A stretch of 64,000 nucleotides of DNA. It comes from an uncultured Allomuricauda sp. (GTDB lineage Bacteria; Bacteroidota; Bacteroidia; Flavobacteriales; Flavobacteriaceae). Made by a program: the position numbers and the translations under genes. The notes under the pieces were generated by a model. That model worked only from the letters and a program-made list of their open reading frames with translations. It did no database searches and had not been told where the DNA came from. This document shows, in pieces, positions 8,090-16,856 of this stretch; positions within the stretch are counted from its first letter, which is position 1; every line of letters starts with the position of its first letter. Location of the stretch: NCBI RefSeq assembly GCF_947495325.1, contig NZ_CANLYK010000002.1, forward strand, positions 806,001 through 870,000, written 5' to 3'.

Positions 8090-8764
8090 ATGGAAAGATT
8101 AATGCAATCTATACGAATAGGAATCAACGAAAAAATCTATGTGAAAGACCCTGAATCATCTGATCTGGGAAAAAGGATTGTTGAGCAAAGTATTTTAATG
8201 ATTGATGATATGGGTTTTGAAAGCTTTACCTTCAGAAAGTTGGGGGAACGCATAAAGTCCAATGAAAGTTCCATTTACCGCTATTTTGAAAACAAGCACA
8301 AATTATTGCTCTATTTGGCCTCATGGTACTGGGGATGGTTGGAGTACAAAATGGTCTTTGCCACCAATGCAATATCAAATCCAAGTGAAAAGCTTAGAAA
8401 AGCCATCGATATTTTAACACAAACGGTTGAAGAAGATGTCTCGTTTTCCCATATAAATGAGGTTTTACTTAATAAAATCGTAATAAATGAATACTCTAAA
8501 TCGTATTTGACCAAAGAAGTTGATCAAGAAAATAAGGACGGTTATTTTGTTATTTATAAAAGACTTGTAAATCGCCTGCATGATATGATTGTGTCAATGG
8601 ACGGCGAATATGAGTTCCCTTCAAGTTTGGCAAGTACTATTTTAGAAGGTTCGCTACATCAATATTTTCTTAGAGAACATTTTCCAATATTAACCGATTG
8701 CAATAAAACTACAACCCCAACTCATTATTTCACCGACCTAGTCTTCAAGACTTTAAATTCATAA
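8090..8764 (+). CDS. TetR/AcrR-family transcriptional regulator
   Basis: A 224-aa one-component repressor. Residues 27-70 hold the TetR helix-turn-helix (IVEQSILMIDDMGFESFTFR, then SNESSIYRYFENKHKLLLYL). The C-terminal ligand domain is helical and unrelated to any family I can name. It is the first gene of an operon: the ABC gene begins 4 bases after its stop, followed by HlyD and TolC partners. It therefore most likely controls this exporter in response to an unknown compound or envelope signal. Confidence 0.85.
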   Translation: MERLMQSIRIGINEKIYVKDPESSDLGKRIVEQSILMIDDMGFESFTFRKLGERIKSNESSIYRYFENKHKLLLYLASWYWGWLEYKMVFATNAISNPSEKLRKAIDILTQTVEEDVSFSHINEVLLNKIVINEYSKSYLTKEVDQENKDGYFVIYKRLVNRLHDMIVSMDGEYEFPSSLASTILEGSLHQYFLREHFPILTDCNKTTTPTHYFTDLVFKTLNS

Positions 8765-8768
8765 ACCT

Positions 8769-10436
8769 ATGTCAAAAAATATTCTTACCGCCTGGCAACG
8801 CCTAATGGGAATGCTGGCACTGGATAAGAAAGATGTTATGCAAGTTTTTTACTATGCCATATTTGCTGGCTTAGTAAACCTTTCACTTCCTCTTGGGATT
8901 CAGGCAATAATAAACCTAATACAAGGGGCACAAGTTAGTACATCATGGATTGTTCTGGTTGTTTTGGTTACTTTGGGTGTTGCATTTGTAGGAGTTTTGC
9001 AACTGATGCAAATACGTATTATTGAAAACGTTCAGCAAAAAATATTTACCAGGGCATCCTTTGAGTTTGTGTATCGATTTCCAAAAATAAAGATGAGCCA
9101 ATTGCGCGATTTCTACCCACCAGAACTGGCGAATCGCTTTTTTGATACACTAACAATACAAAAAGGGCTTTCAAAGATATTGATCGACTTTCCAGCTGCT
9201 TTTCTACAAATTGTTTTTGGATTATTGCTATTGTCTTTCTACCATCCGTTTTTTATCATATATGGCTTGCTTTTGATTCTTCTGATATATGTGGTATTCA
9301 AGTTTACTGCACAGAAAGGATTGGAAACCAGTCTTGATGAATCTAAGAACAAATATCGTGTAGCACACTGGATTCAGGAAATAGCTAGATCCCTAGTAAG
9401 TTTTAAACTTTCAGGAAAAACCACACATGGCATTGATAAAAATGACACCTTGGTAGCCGATTATTTAGATGCCAGGGAAAGTCATTTTAGAATCTTGGTG
9501 ATTCAGTTTATCCAAATGATCGGCTTTAAGGTTTTGGTTACGGCCGGACTTTTATTGATAGGTGGATTACTCGTTCTTAATCAAGAAATGAACATTGGGC
9601 AATTTGTTGCCGCTGAAATTATTATTCTTTTGGTCATTAGCTCTGTTGAAAAAATGATATTGGGTCTTGAAACTTTCTATGACCTATTGACCTCATTGGA
9701 AAAATTAGGACAAGTAGTGGATAAGGAGTTGGAGCCACAAGATGGGGAAAAACCTTTTACTGAGCATGAAGGGTTTATAGTTGAACTTCAAGACGTTTCC
9801 TATAATGTACCTGACAGGGATAAAAAAATCATAGACAATGTTTCTATGACGATTACCCCCTCCTGTCAAATTTTATTGCAGGGCCCAAGTGGTTCCGGGA
9901 AATCTACCTTGTTGAGGCTTATCGCAGGAATCTTGGAACCGGACGCAGGTAAAATCTTTGTAAACAATATTGCTCTGCAAGGTTTGAACCTTAGTTACTA
10001 TCGTTCACATTTGGGACAATCGTTGAGTGAGGAATCCCCATTCGAAGGAACTATACTAAACAACATCACTTTTGGGAACAAGGACATCTCCCAGGAAGAC
10101 GTGTATTGGGCTTTGGAAAAAACGGGACTTACCAATTTTGTAAAGGAACAACCAAAAGGATTAAAAACCGTTTTGTACCCAGAAGGGAGACAGATTCCAT
10201 ATACCATTTCCAAGAAAATAGTTTTGGCACGAAGTATTGTTACAAAACCCAAACTTTTAATCCTTAAGGACCCATTAGATCAATTTGGAGATAAAGAGGC
10301 TGAAAAAATAATGAATTTTATTACGGACCCTTCCAATGGATGGGCCTTGGTTATAGTGAGTGAAAACCCTAAATGGATAGAACGTTGCGGGCGTATTATT
10401 ACGATTGAGAACGGAAAATTGATTAACGAAAGATAA
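8769..10436 (+). CDS. ABC exporter-like membrane protein with degenerate ATPase domain
   Basis: A 555-aa half-transporter. Residues 1-310 form an exporter-type membrane domain of about six helices, without a C39 peptidase, and residues 330-555 form a nucleotide-binding domain. Walker A is intact (GPSGSGKST, 372-380). Against the canonical ABC protein at 52303-54042, the Q-loop Gln is Ser420, the LSGGQ signature is IPYTI (476-480), the Walker B Asp and catalytic Glu are Lys500 and Asp501, and the H-loop His is Glu532. ATP may be bound, but hydrolysis by the usual mechanism seems unlikely. HlyD- and TolC-type genes follow directly, as in type I secretion. Confidence 0.85.
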   Translation: MSKNILTAWQRLMGMLALDKKDVMQVFYYAIFAGLVNLSLPLGIQAIINLIQGAQVSTSWIVLVVLVTLGVAFVGVLQLMQIRIIENVQQKIFTRASFEFVYRFPKIKMSQLRDFYPPELANRFFDTLTIQKGLSKILIDFPAAFLQIVFGLLLLSFYHPFFIIYGLLLILLIYVVFKFTAQKGLETSLDESKNKYRVAHWIQEIARSLVSFKLSGKTTHGIDKNDTLVADYLDARESHFRILVIQFIQMIGFKVLVTAGLLLIGGLLVLNQEMNIGQFVAAEIIILLVISSVEKMILGLETFYDLLTSLEKLGQVVDKELEPQDGEKPFTEHEGFIVELQDVSYNVPDRDKKIIDNVSMTITPSCQILLQGPSGSGKSTLLRLIAGILEPDAGKIFVNNIALQGLNLSYYRSHLGQSLSEESPFEGTILNNITFGNKDISQEDVYWALEKTGLTNFVKEQPKGLKTVLYPEGRQIPYTISKKIVLARSIVTKPKLLILKDPLDQFGDKEAEKIMNFITDPSNGWALVIVSENPKWIERCGRIITIENGKLINER

Positions 10437-10443
10437 TAAGGCC

Positions 10444-11796
10444 ATGTTAAATATTTCACCAAACAAGTTGAATGAAAAAGTTGATTTAAGCAAGTATAAA
10501 GCGGTCAAAAAAGTCTTTTATAGAACACATTACAAACAATTCAATAGACTTCTGGCATTATTCTTTATCATTGCTTTTATTGTAATGTTTTTGCCTTGGA
10601 CGCAGAATATTACAGGGAAAGGGTATTTAACCACCCTAAAACCGGACCAACGTCCACAGACCATTCAATCACCAATTCCAGGGCGAATAGAAAAATGGTA
10701 CGTACAAGAAGGGGATTATGTAAAGAAAGGAGATACCATTCTCTTTATTTCAGAAGTGAAGAGCGAATATTTTGACCCAAATTTAGTTGAGCGTACAGGG
10801 CAACAAATTAGGGCAAAATCCATGTCCGTGACCTCGTATGAAGAAAAGGTAAAAGCGCTGAATGCCCAAATTGGTGCACTGTCCAATGAGCGTGTTTTAA
10901 AATTGGAGCAGGCCAAGAACAAACTCATTCAATCCAGGTTAAAAGTACAGAGTGATAGTATAGATTTTGAAGCGGCAAAGACCAATATTTCCATTGCAGA
11001 GCGACAATATAATCGAATAGATCAGCTTCAGAAAGAAGGGTTAAAAGCGGTTACCGATGTGGAGGAAAAACGATTGAAGCTCCAAGAGACGCAGGCCAAA
11101 TTAATTTCTCAGGAAAACAAGTTGTTGGCCAGCGAGAACGAAGTTATCAATGCCCAAGTAGAAATCAACAGGGTACAAGCAGAATACACTGATAAAATTT
11201 CCAAGGCACGTAGCGATATGTACACCGCACAATCCAATCAGTTTGATTCAGAGGCGCAAGTTACCAAGTTGGAAAATGCTTATACCAACTATGAAATGCG
11301 CAACAGTATGCTTTATATAAAAGCACCTCAGAGCGGTTTCATCAACAAAGCAATACAATCAGGGCTTGGTGAAACCTTTAAAGAAGGTGACCGTTTGGTG
11401 GGAATTATGCCCTCTGATTATGATATGGCCGTAGAAACCTTTGTGGAGCCTATAGATTTACCATTGATCCACATTGGAGAAAAGGTTAGGATACAATTTG
11501 ATGGCTGGCCTGCAATAGTCTTTAGTGGTTGGCCCAATGTTTCCTTTGGAACCTTTGGGGGCGAAGTAGTGGCCATAGAAACTTTTATAAGTGACAATGG
11601 AAAGTATAGAGTGTTATTGGCTCCGGATAAAGAGGATGGGCCGTGGCCAAAGGATATTCGGGTAGGCTCCGGAGCAAATACCATGGCACTATTGGAAGAC
11701 GTTCCCATCTGGTTTGAACTTTGGAGACAATTGAACGGTTTCCCCCCAAACTATTATCAACCTGAAAACGGAATAGCCAATGTTAAAAAGAAATAA
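10444..11796 (+). CDS. HlyD-family periplasmic adaptor (membrane fusion protein)
   Basis: A 450-aa adaptor linking the inner-membrane ABC protein to the outer-membrane channel. A single transmembrane helix lies at about residues 34-54, followed by a biotinyl-lipoyl half-motif (SPIPGRIEKWYVQEGDYVKKGD), a long alpha-helical hairpin (about 115-285, repeated KLE/QAK heptads), the second lipoyl half (IKAPQSGFINKA) and a beta-barrel domain. It starts 8 bases after the ABC gene and overlaps the tolC-like gene by 17 bases, so translation is coupled. Confidence 0.88.
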   Translation: MLNISPNKLNEKVDLSKYKAVKKVFYRTHYKQFNRLLALFFIIAFIVMFLPWTQNITGKGYLTTLKPDQRPQTIQSPIPGRIEKWYVQEGDYVKKGDTILFISEVKSEYFDPNLVERTGQQIRAKSMSVTSYEEKVKALNAQIGALSNERVLKLEQAKNKLIQSRLKVQSDSIDFEAAKTNISIAERQYNRIDQLQKEGLKAVTDVEEKRLKLQETQAKLISQENKLLASENEVINAQVEINRVQAEYTDKISKARSDMYTAQSNQFDSEAQVTKLENAYTNYEMRNSMLYIKAPQSGFINKAIQSGLGETFKEGDRLVGIMPSDYDMAVETFVEPIDLPLIHIGEKVRIQFDGWPAIVFSGWPNVSFGTFGGEVVAIETFISDNGKYRVLLAPDKEDGPWPKDIRVGSGANTMALLEDVPIWFELWRQLNGFPPNYYQPENGIANVKKK

Positions 11797-13195
11797 GTAT
11801 GGAATCTGTCTTTGGGGATTCTTATTTGTAGCTGTCTTTGGGCTTCATGCACAGCAAGATACATTGGTGCTTAATTTTAAGGAGTATTTGGGTTATGTAA
11901 AAAAATATCATCCCATTGCAAAACAGGCACAGCTTACCATAGCCATGGGGCAGGCCAATCTAATGAAGGCCAGGGGAGGTTTTGATCCTAAAATTGAAGT
12001 GGATTACGATAGAAAGGAATTTAAAGGCATCGAATACTGGGATAGACTCAATACTACCTTTAAAATTCCAACATGGTTCGGAATTGAGCTCAAAGGAAAT
12101 TTTGAACAAAATCAAGGAGCGTTTACAAACCCTGACGAATCACTTCCTGACGATGGACTGTATAGCGCAGGGGTATCCATGTCATTGGGGCAGGGTTTTT
12201 GGGCCAATGAGCGTATGGCAACCCTTAGGAAAGCCAAATTTTTTAGGGAACAATCAAAAGCAGATCAAGATTTGTTGGTCAATGAGGTGCTGTACAATGC
12301 ATCCCTGGCGTATTTTGATTGGCTAAGAGCGTATAAAGATGCCTTGATTTTTGATGACTTTCTTCAAAATGCCGAAATACGTTTTCAAGGAGTAAAGCAA
12401 AGGGCACTTTCTGGAGATATAGCTATTATAGATACCGTAGAGGCCAAAATCATAGTGCAAGACAGAGCGCTGAATTTGGAACAGGCTAAAGTAAAGCTCA
12501 TGAAAAAGTCTTTGGAGCTTTCCAACTTTTTATGGATAAATGATGTGCCGGTTGAATTACAGCCACAAGTTATTCCCGATGAGAATGTGGAAAATGACAT
12601 TGATATGACCTTGGAGATTATGGGCAAACCTTTAGATAGTTTTACATTGGAAAACCATCCCAAGTTGAGGTCTTTGGAATACAAGATTGATGGTTTGGTG
12701 GTTGACAAAAGGCTCAAGGCAAATAAATTATTGCCCAAGTTGGATGTGGAGTATAATTTTTTGACCGAATCTCCCGATCAAATCAATTCATTGGATATTG
12801 ATCAGTACAAGGGAGGGCTCAGTTTTCGGTTGCCACTTTTTTTGAGAAAGGAACGGGGCGATCTTAAATTGGCAAAGTTTAAATTACAAGATGCACAATT
12901 TGACCGGGACAATGCCCAGGTCGAGATTCAAAATAAGGTTGTGGCAATTTATCGAGAGTTGGATTCCTATACGACCCAAAATCAATTAATAGATAATATT
13001 GTGAGGGATTACAACACACTTTTGACCGCTGAAGAACGTAAATTCAGTTTTGGGGAAAGTTCACTATTTTTAATCAATTCACGAGAAAGCAAACTCATAG
13101 ATTCATCCCTAAAACAAAATGAGGTGCAGAATAAATTTTTCTATACAAAAGCTCTATTGTTTAAGAGCTTGGCCATTAACCCAGAAGCCCTATAG
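11780..13195 (+). CDS. TolC-family outer-membrane efflux protein
   Basis: A 471-aa outer-membrane factor with signal peptide (cleavage near GLHAQ). It has two internally related halves of paired helices and strands typical of TolC channels: NEVLYNASLAYFDWLRAYKD in the first and NKVVAIYRELDSYTTQNQL in the second. It completes the tetR-ABC-HlyD-TolC operon. No dedicated substrate gene is visible next to it, so the cargo could be small molecules or a remotely encoded protein. Confidence 0.87.
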   Translation: MLKRNKYGICLWGFLFVAVFGLHAQQDTLVLNFKEYLGYVKKYHPIAKQAQLTIAMGQANLMKARGGFDPKIEVDYDRKEFKGIEYWDRLNTTFKIPTWFGIELKGNFEQNQGAFTNPDESLPDDGLYSAGVSMSLGQGFWANERMATLRKAKFFREQSKADQDLLVNEVLYNASLAYFDWLRAYKDALIFDDFLQNAEIRFQGVKQRALSGDIAIIDTVEAKIIVQDRALNLEQAKVKLMKKSLELSNFLWINDVPVELQPQVIPDENVENDIDMTLEIMGKPLDSFTLENHPKLRSLEYKIDGLVVDKRLKANKLLPKLDVEYNFLTESPDQINSLDIDQYKGGLSFRLPLFLRKERGDLKLAKFKLQDAQFDRDNAQVEIQNKVVAIYRELDSYTTQNQLIDNIVRDYNTLLTAEERKFSFGESSLFLINSRESKLIDSSLKQNEVQNKFFYTKALLFKSLAINPEAL

Positions 13196-13244
13196 CTGAT
13201 TTAGCATAAGACTAAGCAACTACGGAGTTTTAATCATAAGCAAA

Positions 13245-14102
13245 ATGACAGTAAACCCGATAATCAAGGATACTTTTTTTATTGTAACAGGAATCTTTTC
13301 AGCAGCATTTGGCTTAGAAAGTTTTTTACTGCCCAACAGGTTTATTGATGGCGGCGCCACAGGAATTTCACTTTTGGTTACAGAACTTACTTCCGTACCG
13401 TTATGGGTTTTGATTATTTTGGTGAACATCCCATTTCTGTTTTTGGGATATCGTGTATTGGGGAAACAATTTACCATAAAAGCTATTTTGGCAATTTTAG
13501 GATTGGCTTTGGTATTGCTATTTGTTCAGTTTCCAGAAGTGACCCAAGACAAGCTATTGGTTGCGGTTTTTGGCGGATTCTTTTTAGGTGCGGGAATAGG
13601 GCTTTCCATTAGAGGTGGCAGCGTCTTGGACGGAACAGAAGTTTTGGCCATTTTTTTGAGCAGAAAAATGGGAGCCAAAATTGGGGATGTTATCATTTTA
13701 ATCAATATTCTGATTTTTTTGGCCGCCGCATATCTACTGTCGATTGAAGCTGCTTTATATTCCATGTTGACCTATTTGGCAGCCTCCAGAACCTTGGATT
13801 TTGTACTTGAAGGTATTGAGGAGTATACCGGTGTTACCATTATATCTGAAAAAAGCGAAGAAATCAGGGTAATGATCACAGAGAAGTTGGGAAGGGGATT
13901 AACGATCTATAAAGCAAGTGGCGGTTATGGAAAGAAAGGGGAGCATAATGAATATGACGTTATCTATACCGTAATCACAAGGTTGGAGATACGAAAATTG
14001 AATATTGAGCTCAATAAAATCGATGCCAATGCTTTTGTGGTCATGAATAGTATAAACGACACCAAAGGCGGCATGGTAAAGAAAAGAATACTGAATCAAT
14101 AA
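13245..14102 (+). CDS. YitT-family membrane protein (DUF161 + DUF2179)
   Basis: A 285-aa protein with five to six transmembrane helices in residues 1-190, including the family segment GGATGISLL and GIGLSIRGGSVLDGTEVLA, and a C-terminal soluble DUF2179 domain (about 200-285; RGLTIYKASGGYGKKGE). YitT proteins are widespread but their transport role is not settled. A hairpin terminator follows at 14170-14193. It lies on the same strand 50 bases after the TolC gene but need not belong to that operon. Confidence 0.85.
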   Translation: MTVNPIIKDTFFIVTGIFSAAFGLESFLLPNRFIDGGATGISLLVTELTSVPLWVLIILVNIPFLFLGYRVLGKQFTIKAILAILGLALVLLFVQFPEVTQDKLLVAVFGGFFLGAGIGLSIRGGSVLDGTEVLAIFLSRKMGAKIGDVIILINILIFLAAAYLLSIEAALYSMLTYLAASRTLDFVLEGIEEYTGVTIISEKSEEIRVMITEKLGRGLTIYKASGGYGKKGEHNEYDVIYTVITRLEIRKLNIELNKIDANAFVVMNSINDTKGGMVKKRILNQ

Positions 14103-14169
14103 GAAAGGCTATTTTTTCACTTACCCAAGGTGCCCTGTAAGTTTTCAACAGAGAATACAACCAATGATA

Positions 14170-14193
14170 AAAATCAGCTTATAGGCTGATTTT
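14170..14193 (+). terminator. Hairpin terminator after the YitT gene
   Basis: Perfect 9-bp arms AAAATCAGC (14170-14178) and GCTGATTTT (14185-14193) with a 6-base loop, ending in a short T-run. It is placed between the YitT stop and the thioredoxin-like start, consistent with Rho-independent termination. Confidence 0.65.
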
Positions 14194-14222
14194 GAGGCTT
14201 AATTTTGAAAAAAGTATTGACC

Positions 14223-14849
14223 ATGGAAGTAGCTGAAAAAAAATCAAAAAAGGAACGTTTAAATCTTGTGCAAAACGGTATTTCAAGCAGCATGGGTTAT
14301 CGGGAATATCGTGATTTGGTGCAGTATTTGGCCAAGAATAGGCAAACCACGGGTATAGAGCAATTGGAATCGCTTATCAATTATACGGAACTCAATGATC
14401 GTAGAATGAATCGTTGGGACAAGACCTTAAAAGTATCGCCAGAAACTGAAGCCAAAATTTCCAATAGTAAAGCAAGACTTACCCTTTTGGTATTGAGTGA
14501 AAGTTGGTGTGGCGATGCTTCACCCAGCTTGCCTGTAATGAACAAGATAGCTGAGTTGAACCCAAATATTGAATTAAGAATACTCCTAAGGGATGAAAAC
14601 TTGGAGTTGATGGACGAATTTTTAACGAATGGTTCCCGGTCTATTCCAAAATTGATTGTTCTGGACAGGGAGACTGAAGAAATAGTTGGTGAGTGGGGGC
14701 CTAGGTCAAGTATTGCCACAGAAATGGCCGAAGCGTATAGAAAAGAGCATGGCACACTTACCTCTGAGTTTAAACAAGACCTTCAGCTGTGGTATAACAA
14801 AGATAAAGGCCAGGATATTTTAAAGGATTTGTTGGGATTGCTTTTCTAA
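14223..14849 (+). CDS. Thioredoxin-fold protein with single active-site Cys
   Basis: A 208-aa cytoplasmic protein. A thioredoxin-like fold spans about residues 75-165, with LLVLSESWCGDASPSLPVM in place of the WCxxC site (one Cys, then Gly-Asp-Ala) and the cis-Pro segment SRSIPKLIVLD. I chose ATG at 14223 over an in-frame TTG at 14205. This WCGDA type is common in Bacteroidota; with one Cys it may work in a bacillithiol-like or peroxide-sensing role rather than as a dithiol reductase, which is inference. Confidence 0.75.
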   Translation: MEVAEKKSKKERLNLVQNGISSSMGYREYRDLVQYLAKNRQTTGIEQLESLINYTELNDRRMNRWDKTLKVSPETEAKISNSKARLTLLVLSESWCGDASPSLPVMNKIAELNPNIELRILLRDENLELMDEFLTNGSRSIPKLIVLDRETEEIVGEWGPRSSIATEMAEAYRKEHGTLTSEFKQDLQLWYNKDKGQDILKDLLGLLF

Positions 14850-14867
14850 TAAGCATTTTTTGAGGGC

Positions 14868-14920
14868 TCACTTATCGGTCTCGTATAACTTTCAATTGCG
14901 GTTATACATTGTTGGGCAAT
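14868..14920 (+). repeat. Left boundary repeat of cassette-like unit
   Basis: A 53-base element that begins CACTTATCGGTC and ends GTTGGGCAAT. It is matched in inverted orientation by the element at 15899-15954 (GATAAGTG at its outer end, ATTGCCTAAC at its inner end). Inside is a hairpin with perfect arms GTATAAC (14883-14889) and GTTATAC (14901-14907). The inner GTTGGGC fits the GTTRRRY core of integron attC sites, but no integrase is present in the window. Confidence 0.6.
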
Positions 14921-14934
14921 GTTCTTCATTTAAA

Positions 14935-15162
14935 TTAATTTTTAATTGATCGTTTTAAATATGATGTTGAATTTTTCGAAATATCCTCAGCCAATTCAAT
15001 AATATATGATTCTCCATGGTTCAAAAACTTTTCTATTTCTTTCTGATTTAATAATATTTTTAATTCGTACAATGCTATCGAACCACATATGACTTCTAAC
15101 CTGTATGACTCATTATTACTGTAAAGTGTATAACACCAATCTTTTTCTAGTAAAACTTTCAT
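14935..15162 (-). CDS. Hypothetical protein inside repeat-bounded cassette
   Basis: A 75-aa protein of unknown function, starting at ATG 15162 (an in-frame TTG lies just upstream). It is acidic to neutral, without signal or membrane segment. It is the second gene of a two-gene minus-strand unit, 13 bases after the 236-aa ORF. Base composition is more A+T-rich than in neighbouring genes. A toxin-antitoxin or immunity-like pair is conceivable, but nothing in the residues identifies one. Confidence 0.5.
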   Translation of the reverse strand: MKVLLEKDWCYTLYSNNESYRLEVICGSIALYELKILLNQKEIEKFLNHGESYIIELAEDISKNSTSYLKRSIKN

Positions 15163-15175
15163 CAATAATTTGAAA

Positions 15176-15886
15176 TTAATTTAGCACAATATTGTAAGGT
15201 TGTACATTTTGTAACTCTGCCCGTAGTTCTAAAAGAACATCAACACAATTTTGATAGTATTCTTTTTCATTGTTGTCCACTTCTTGCTCTAAGCATTTCA
15301 TATGCATCTCCATAATGTATTTGAACAACATTTCATAATTGCCCGAGTCTGACAGCTTGGAAATTATAATTTTTTGAATCCAAAATACATTGCCCCATAA
15401 TGGCTTAGCATTATTTATTTCTTTGTTTACTGCCGCTTCCAAATGGTGGATGGTTTTGTATCGAGTTAAGGATTTTAGAACAATGCTTTCTACAAATTTT
15501 TGGATTCTATCTAAAAATAATTCTATATCCTTCTGAATTTCCGAAATGGGAATAAGTCTTATATCTTCCAAAAAGCCACTAAAGGTTTGAATAGTATAAT
15601 TTTCTCCTCGCGAATCCTGAAGTAACTTTCGTCTTTTATTATTAATATAGACCTCTACATCGTTTATTCTCTTTCTTGCAATAAAAAGAATAACTAGATT
15701 GTGTCTTTTGGAGTCTGATTGTACACTTACATGAACCAAGTCTTTTTTTAAATCATTGGTCTTTTTGAATTGAATGATAAAATTATCTATATCCGATATG
15801 TCTTGATTTCTTTCCGCGACAAAACCTCTTTGTTCGAAAATTGATATTAGATAATCTTGTATTCTTTTGTATTTAGTATTTTCCAT
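15176..15886 (-). CDS. Hypothetical protein inside repeat-bounded cassette
   Basis: A 236-aa predicted soluble protein. The N-terminal half looks alpha/beta (YLISIFEQRGFVAERNQD, then HVSVQSDSKRHNLVILFIARK), loosely reminiscent of nuclease-like or DUF domains; the C-terminal half is helical. I recognise no catalytic motif. The gene is strongly A+T-rich (23% G+C in one 60-base line counted by hand) and lies within the inverted repeats at 14868-14920 and 15899-15954, as expected for an acquired accessory gene. Confidence 0.55.
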   Translation of the reverse strand: MENTKYKRIQDYLISIFEQRGFVAERNQDISDIDNFIIQFKKTNDLKKDLVHVSVQSDSKRHNLVILFIARKRINDVEVYINNKRRKLLQDSRGENYTIQTFSGFLEDIRLIPISEIQKDIELFLDRIQKFVESIVLKSLTRYKTIHHLEAAVNKEINNAKPLWGNVFWIQKIIISKLSDSGNYEMLFKYIMEMHMKCLEQEVDNNEKEYYQNCVDVLLELRAELQNVQPYNIVLN

Positions 15887-15898
15887 TTATTTGGAAAT

Positions 15899-15954
15899 AT
15901 TGCCTAACGTCAAGCTAAGGATTGTTTTAATTGTCTTTAGCGACTGATAAGTGA
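15899..15954 (-). repeat. Right boundary repeat of cassette-like unit
   Basis: A 56-base inverted partner of the element at 14868-14920. The inner end is ATTGCCTAAC and the outer end GACTGATAAGTGA. An internal imperfect hairpin pairs GCTAAG (15914-15919) with CTTTAGC (15935-15941). GCCTAAC fits the RYYYAAC core of attC-type sites. The two elements keep the same ends and an internal hairpin at the same place while the hairpin sequence itself differs, which argues for selection on structure. Confidence 0.6.
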
Positions 15955-16052
15955 AGTTCGGGAAATTTAGCCTAAGATTCAAAAGGAATTTAGTGTATAA
16001 ATGCCTTGGATTGATGAATCATTATGCTTGGGGTAAACCTAAAATGGATACC

Positions 16053-16772
16053 CTACTTTCGTTGGAATAGATACGTAATAGTTCCAATTTGAGAAACCTT
16101 GGAACCTGGGTTAAATCTAGCTTTTAGGGCATAAGCGATTGCATTATCTACCAAACAGCCATTACTGGTCCCTGAACTTTGGTCATTAAAGTCTGCATGG
16201 GTAACATAGCCAGAAGCATCTACCTTAATATTGATTACAACTTTTCCGCCTTCAATACAGGTGTAAATTGGTGGGGGTAAAGAATACGCATTTCTATCGA
16301 TTAGGGAATACGAAATAGAGGTACGTTTATCCTTTAAATTGTTGGTAAACTCTTCTTTTTGTGCTTCGCGCTCTCCCAAGAGTTGTTTTTTTTCTTCGCG
16401 TTTGGCGGCCAATTCCTTCAACTGTTCCGCGAACTCACCATCGGCATTTGCTGGGTCTCCTTGATCATTGTTCAAAGCGCGTTCTTCCAACAGTTCTTCC
16501 AAGGTTTTTAAGGGTTCTGGATTTCCAACAGATGGTTTGGCCGTTTCGTTAAAGGCCATATGGCTTTTTATAGGGTCGTTATTTGCCATTTCTTCCAGTC
16601 GTTCCTCTTCTTCCCGCAACAGTTCTTCGATATCCTCATCTGCCAAACTCATTTCAATAACATATTCTTCCTCTTTTACACCTCCCAGATGAATGTTGAA
16701 CAACAACAAAATCACAAGAGACATAGAGAAAAAAGTTATTAGAAAAGATAACTGGTTTCTGTTTAGGTTCAT
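16053..16772 (-). CDS. TonB-like energy transducer
   Basis: A 239-aa protein with one N-terminal transmembrane helix (about residues 9-28), a long acidic coiled-coil-like stalk (EEEERLEEMANN and KREEKKQLLGEREAQKEE), and a C-terminal TonB/TolA-like domain (about 165-239: GGKVVINIKVDASGYVTHAD, then AIAYALKARFNP). It would couple the inner-membrane proton gradient to an outer-membrane receptor or act in envelope maintenance. No ExbB/ExbD genes are next to it. It follows truB on the same strand after 84 bases. Confidence 0.75.
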   Translation of the reverse strand: MNLNRNQLSFLITFFSMSLVILLLFNIHLGGVKEEEYVIEMSLADEDIEELLREEEERLEEMANNDPIKSHMAFNETAKPSVGNPEPLKTLEELLEERALNNDQGDPANADGEFAEQLKELAAKREEKKQLLGEREAQKEEFTNNLKDKRTSISYSLIDRNAYSLPPPIYTCIEGGKVVINIKVDASGYVTHADFNDQSSGTSNGCLVDNAIAYALKARFNPGSKVSQIGTITYLFQRK

Positions 16773-16856
16773 GGTGATACTATAACCGCTTTTTTTTAAA
16801 AATATTTTATCCCAATGTTCATGCCTTATCTGTTTTTTTAAAGGAATTTAACTTCT

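Noticed and set aside
14868-15954. A classical integron cassette array
   Set aside because: The core words fit, but the paired elements are inverted relative to each other, whereas attC sites in an array are direct. No integrase is present and there is only one unit. Reported instead as cassette-like.
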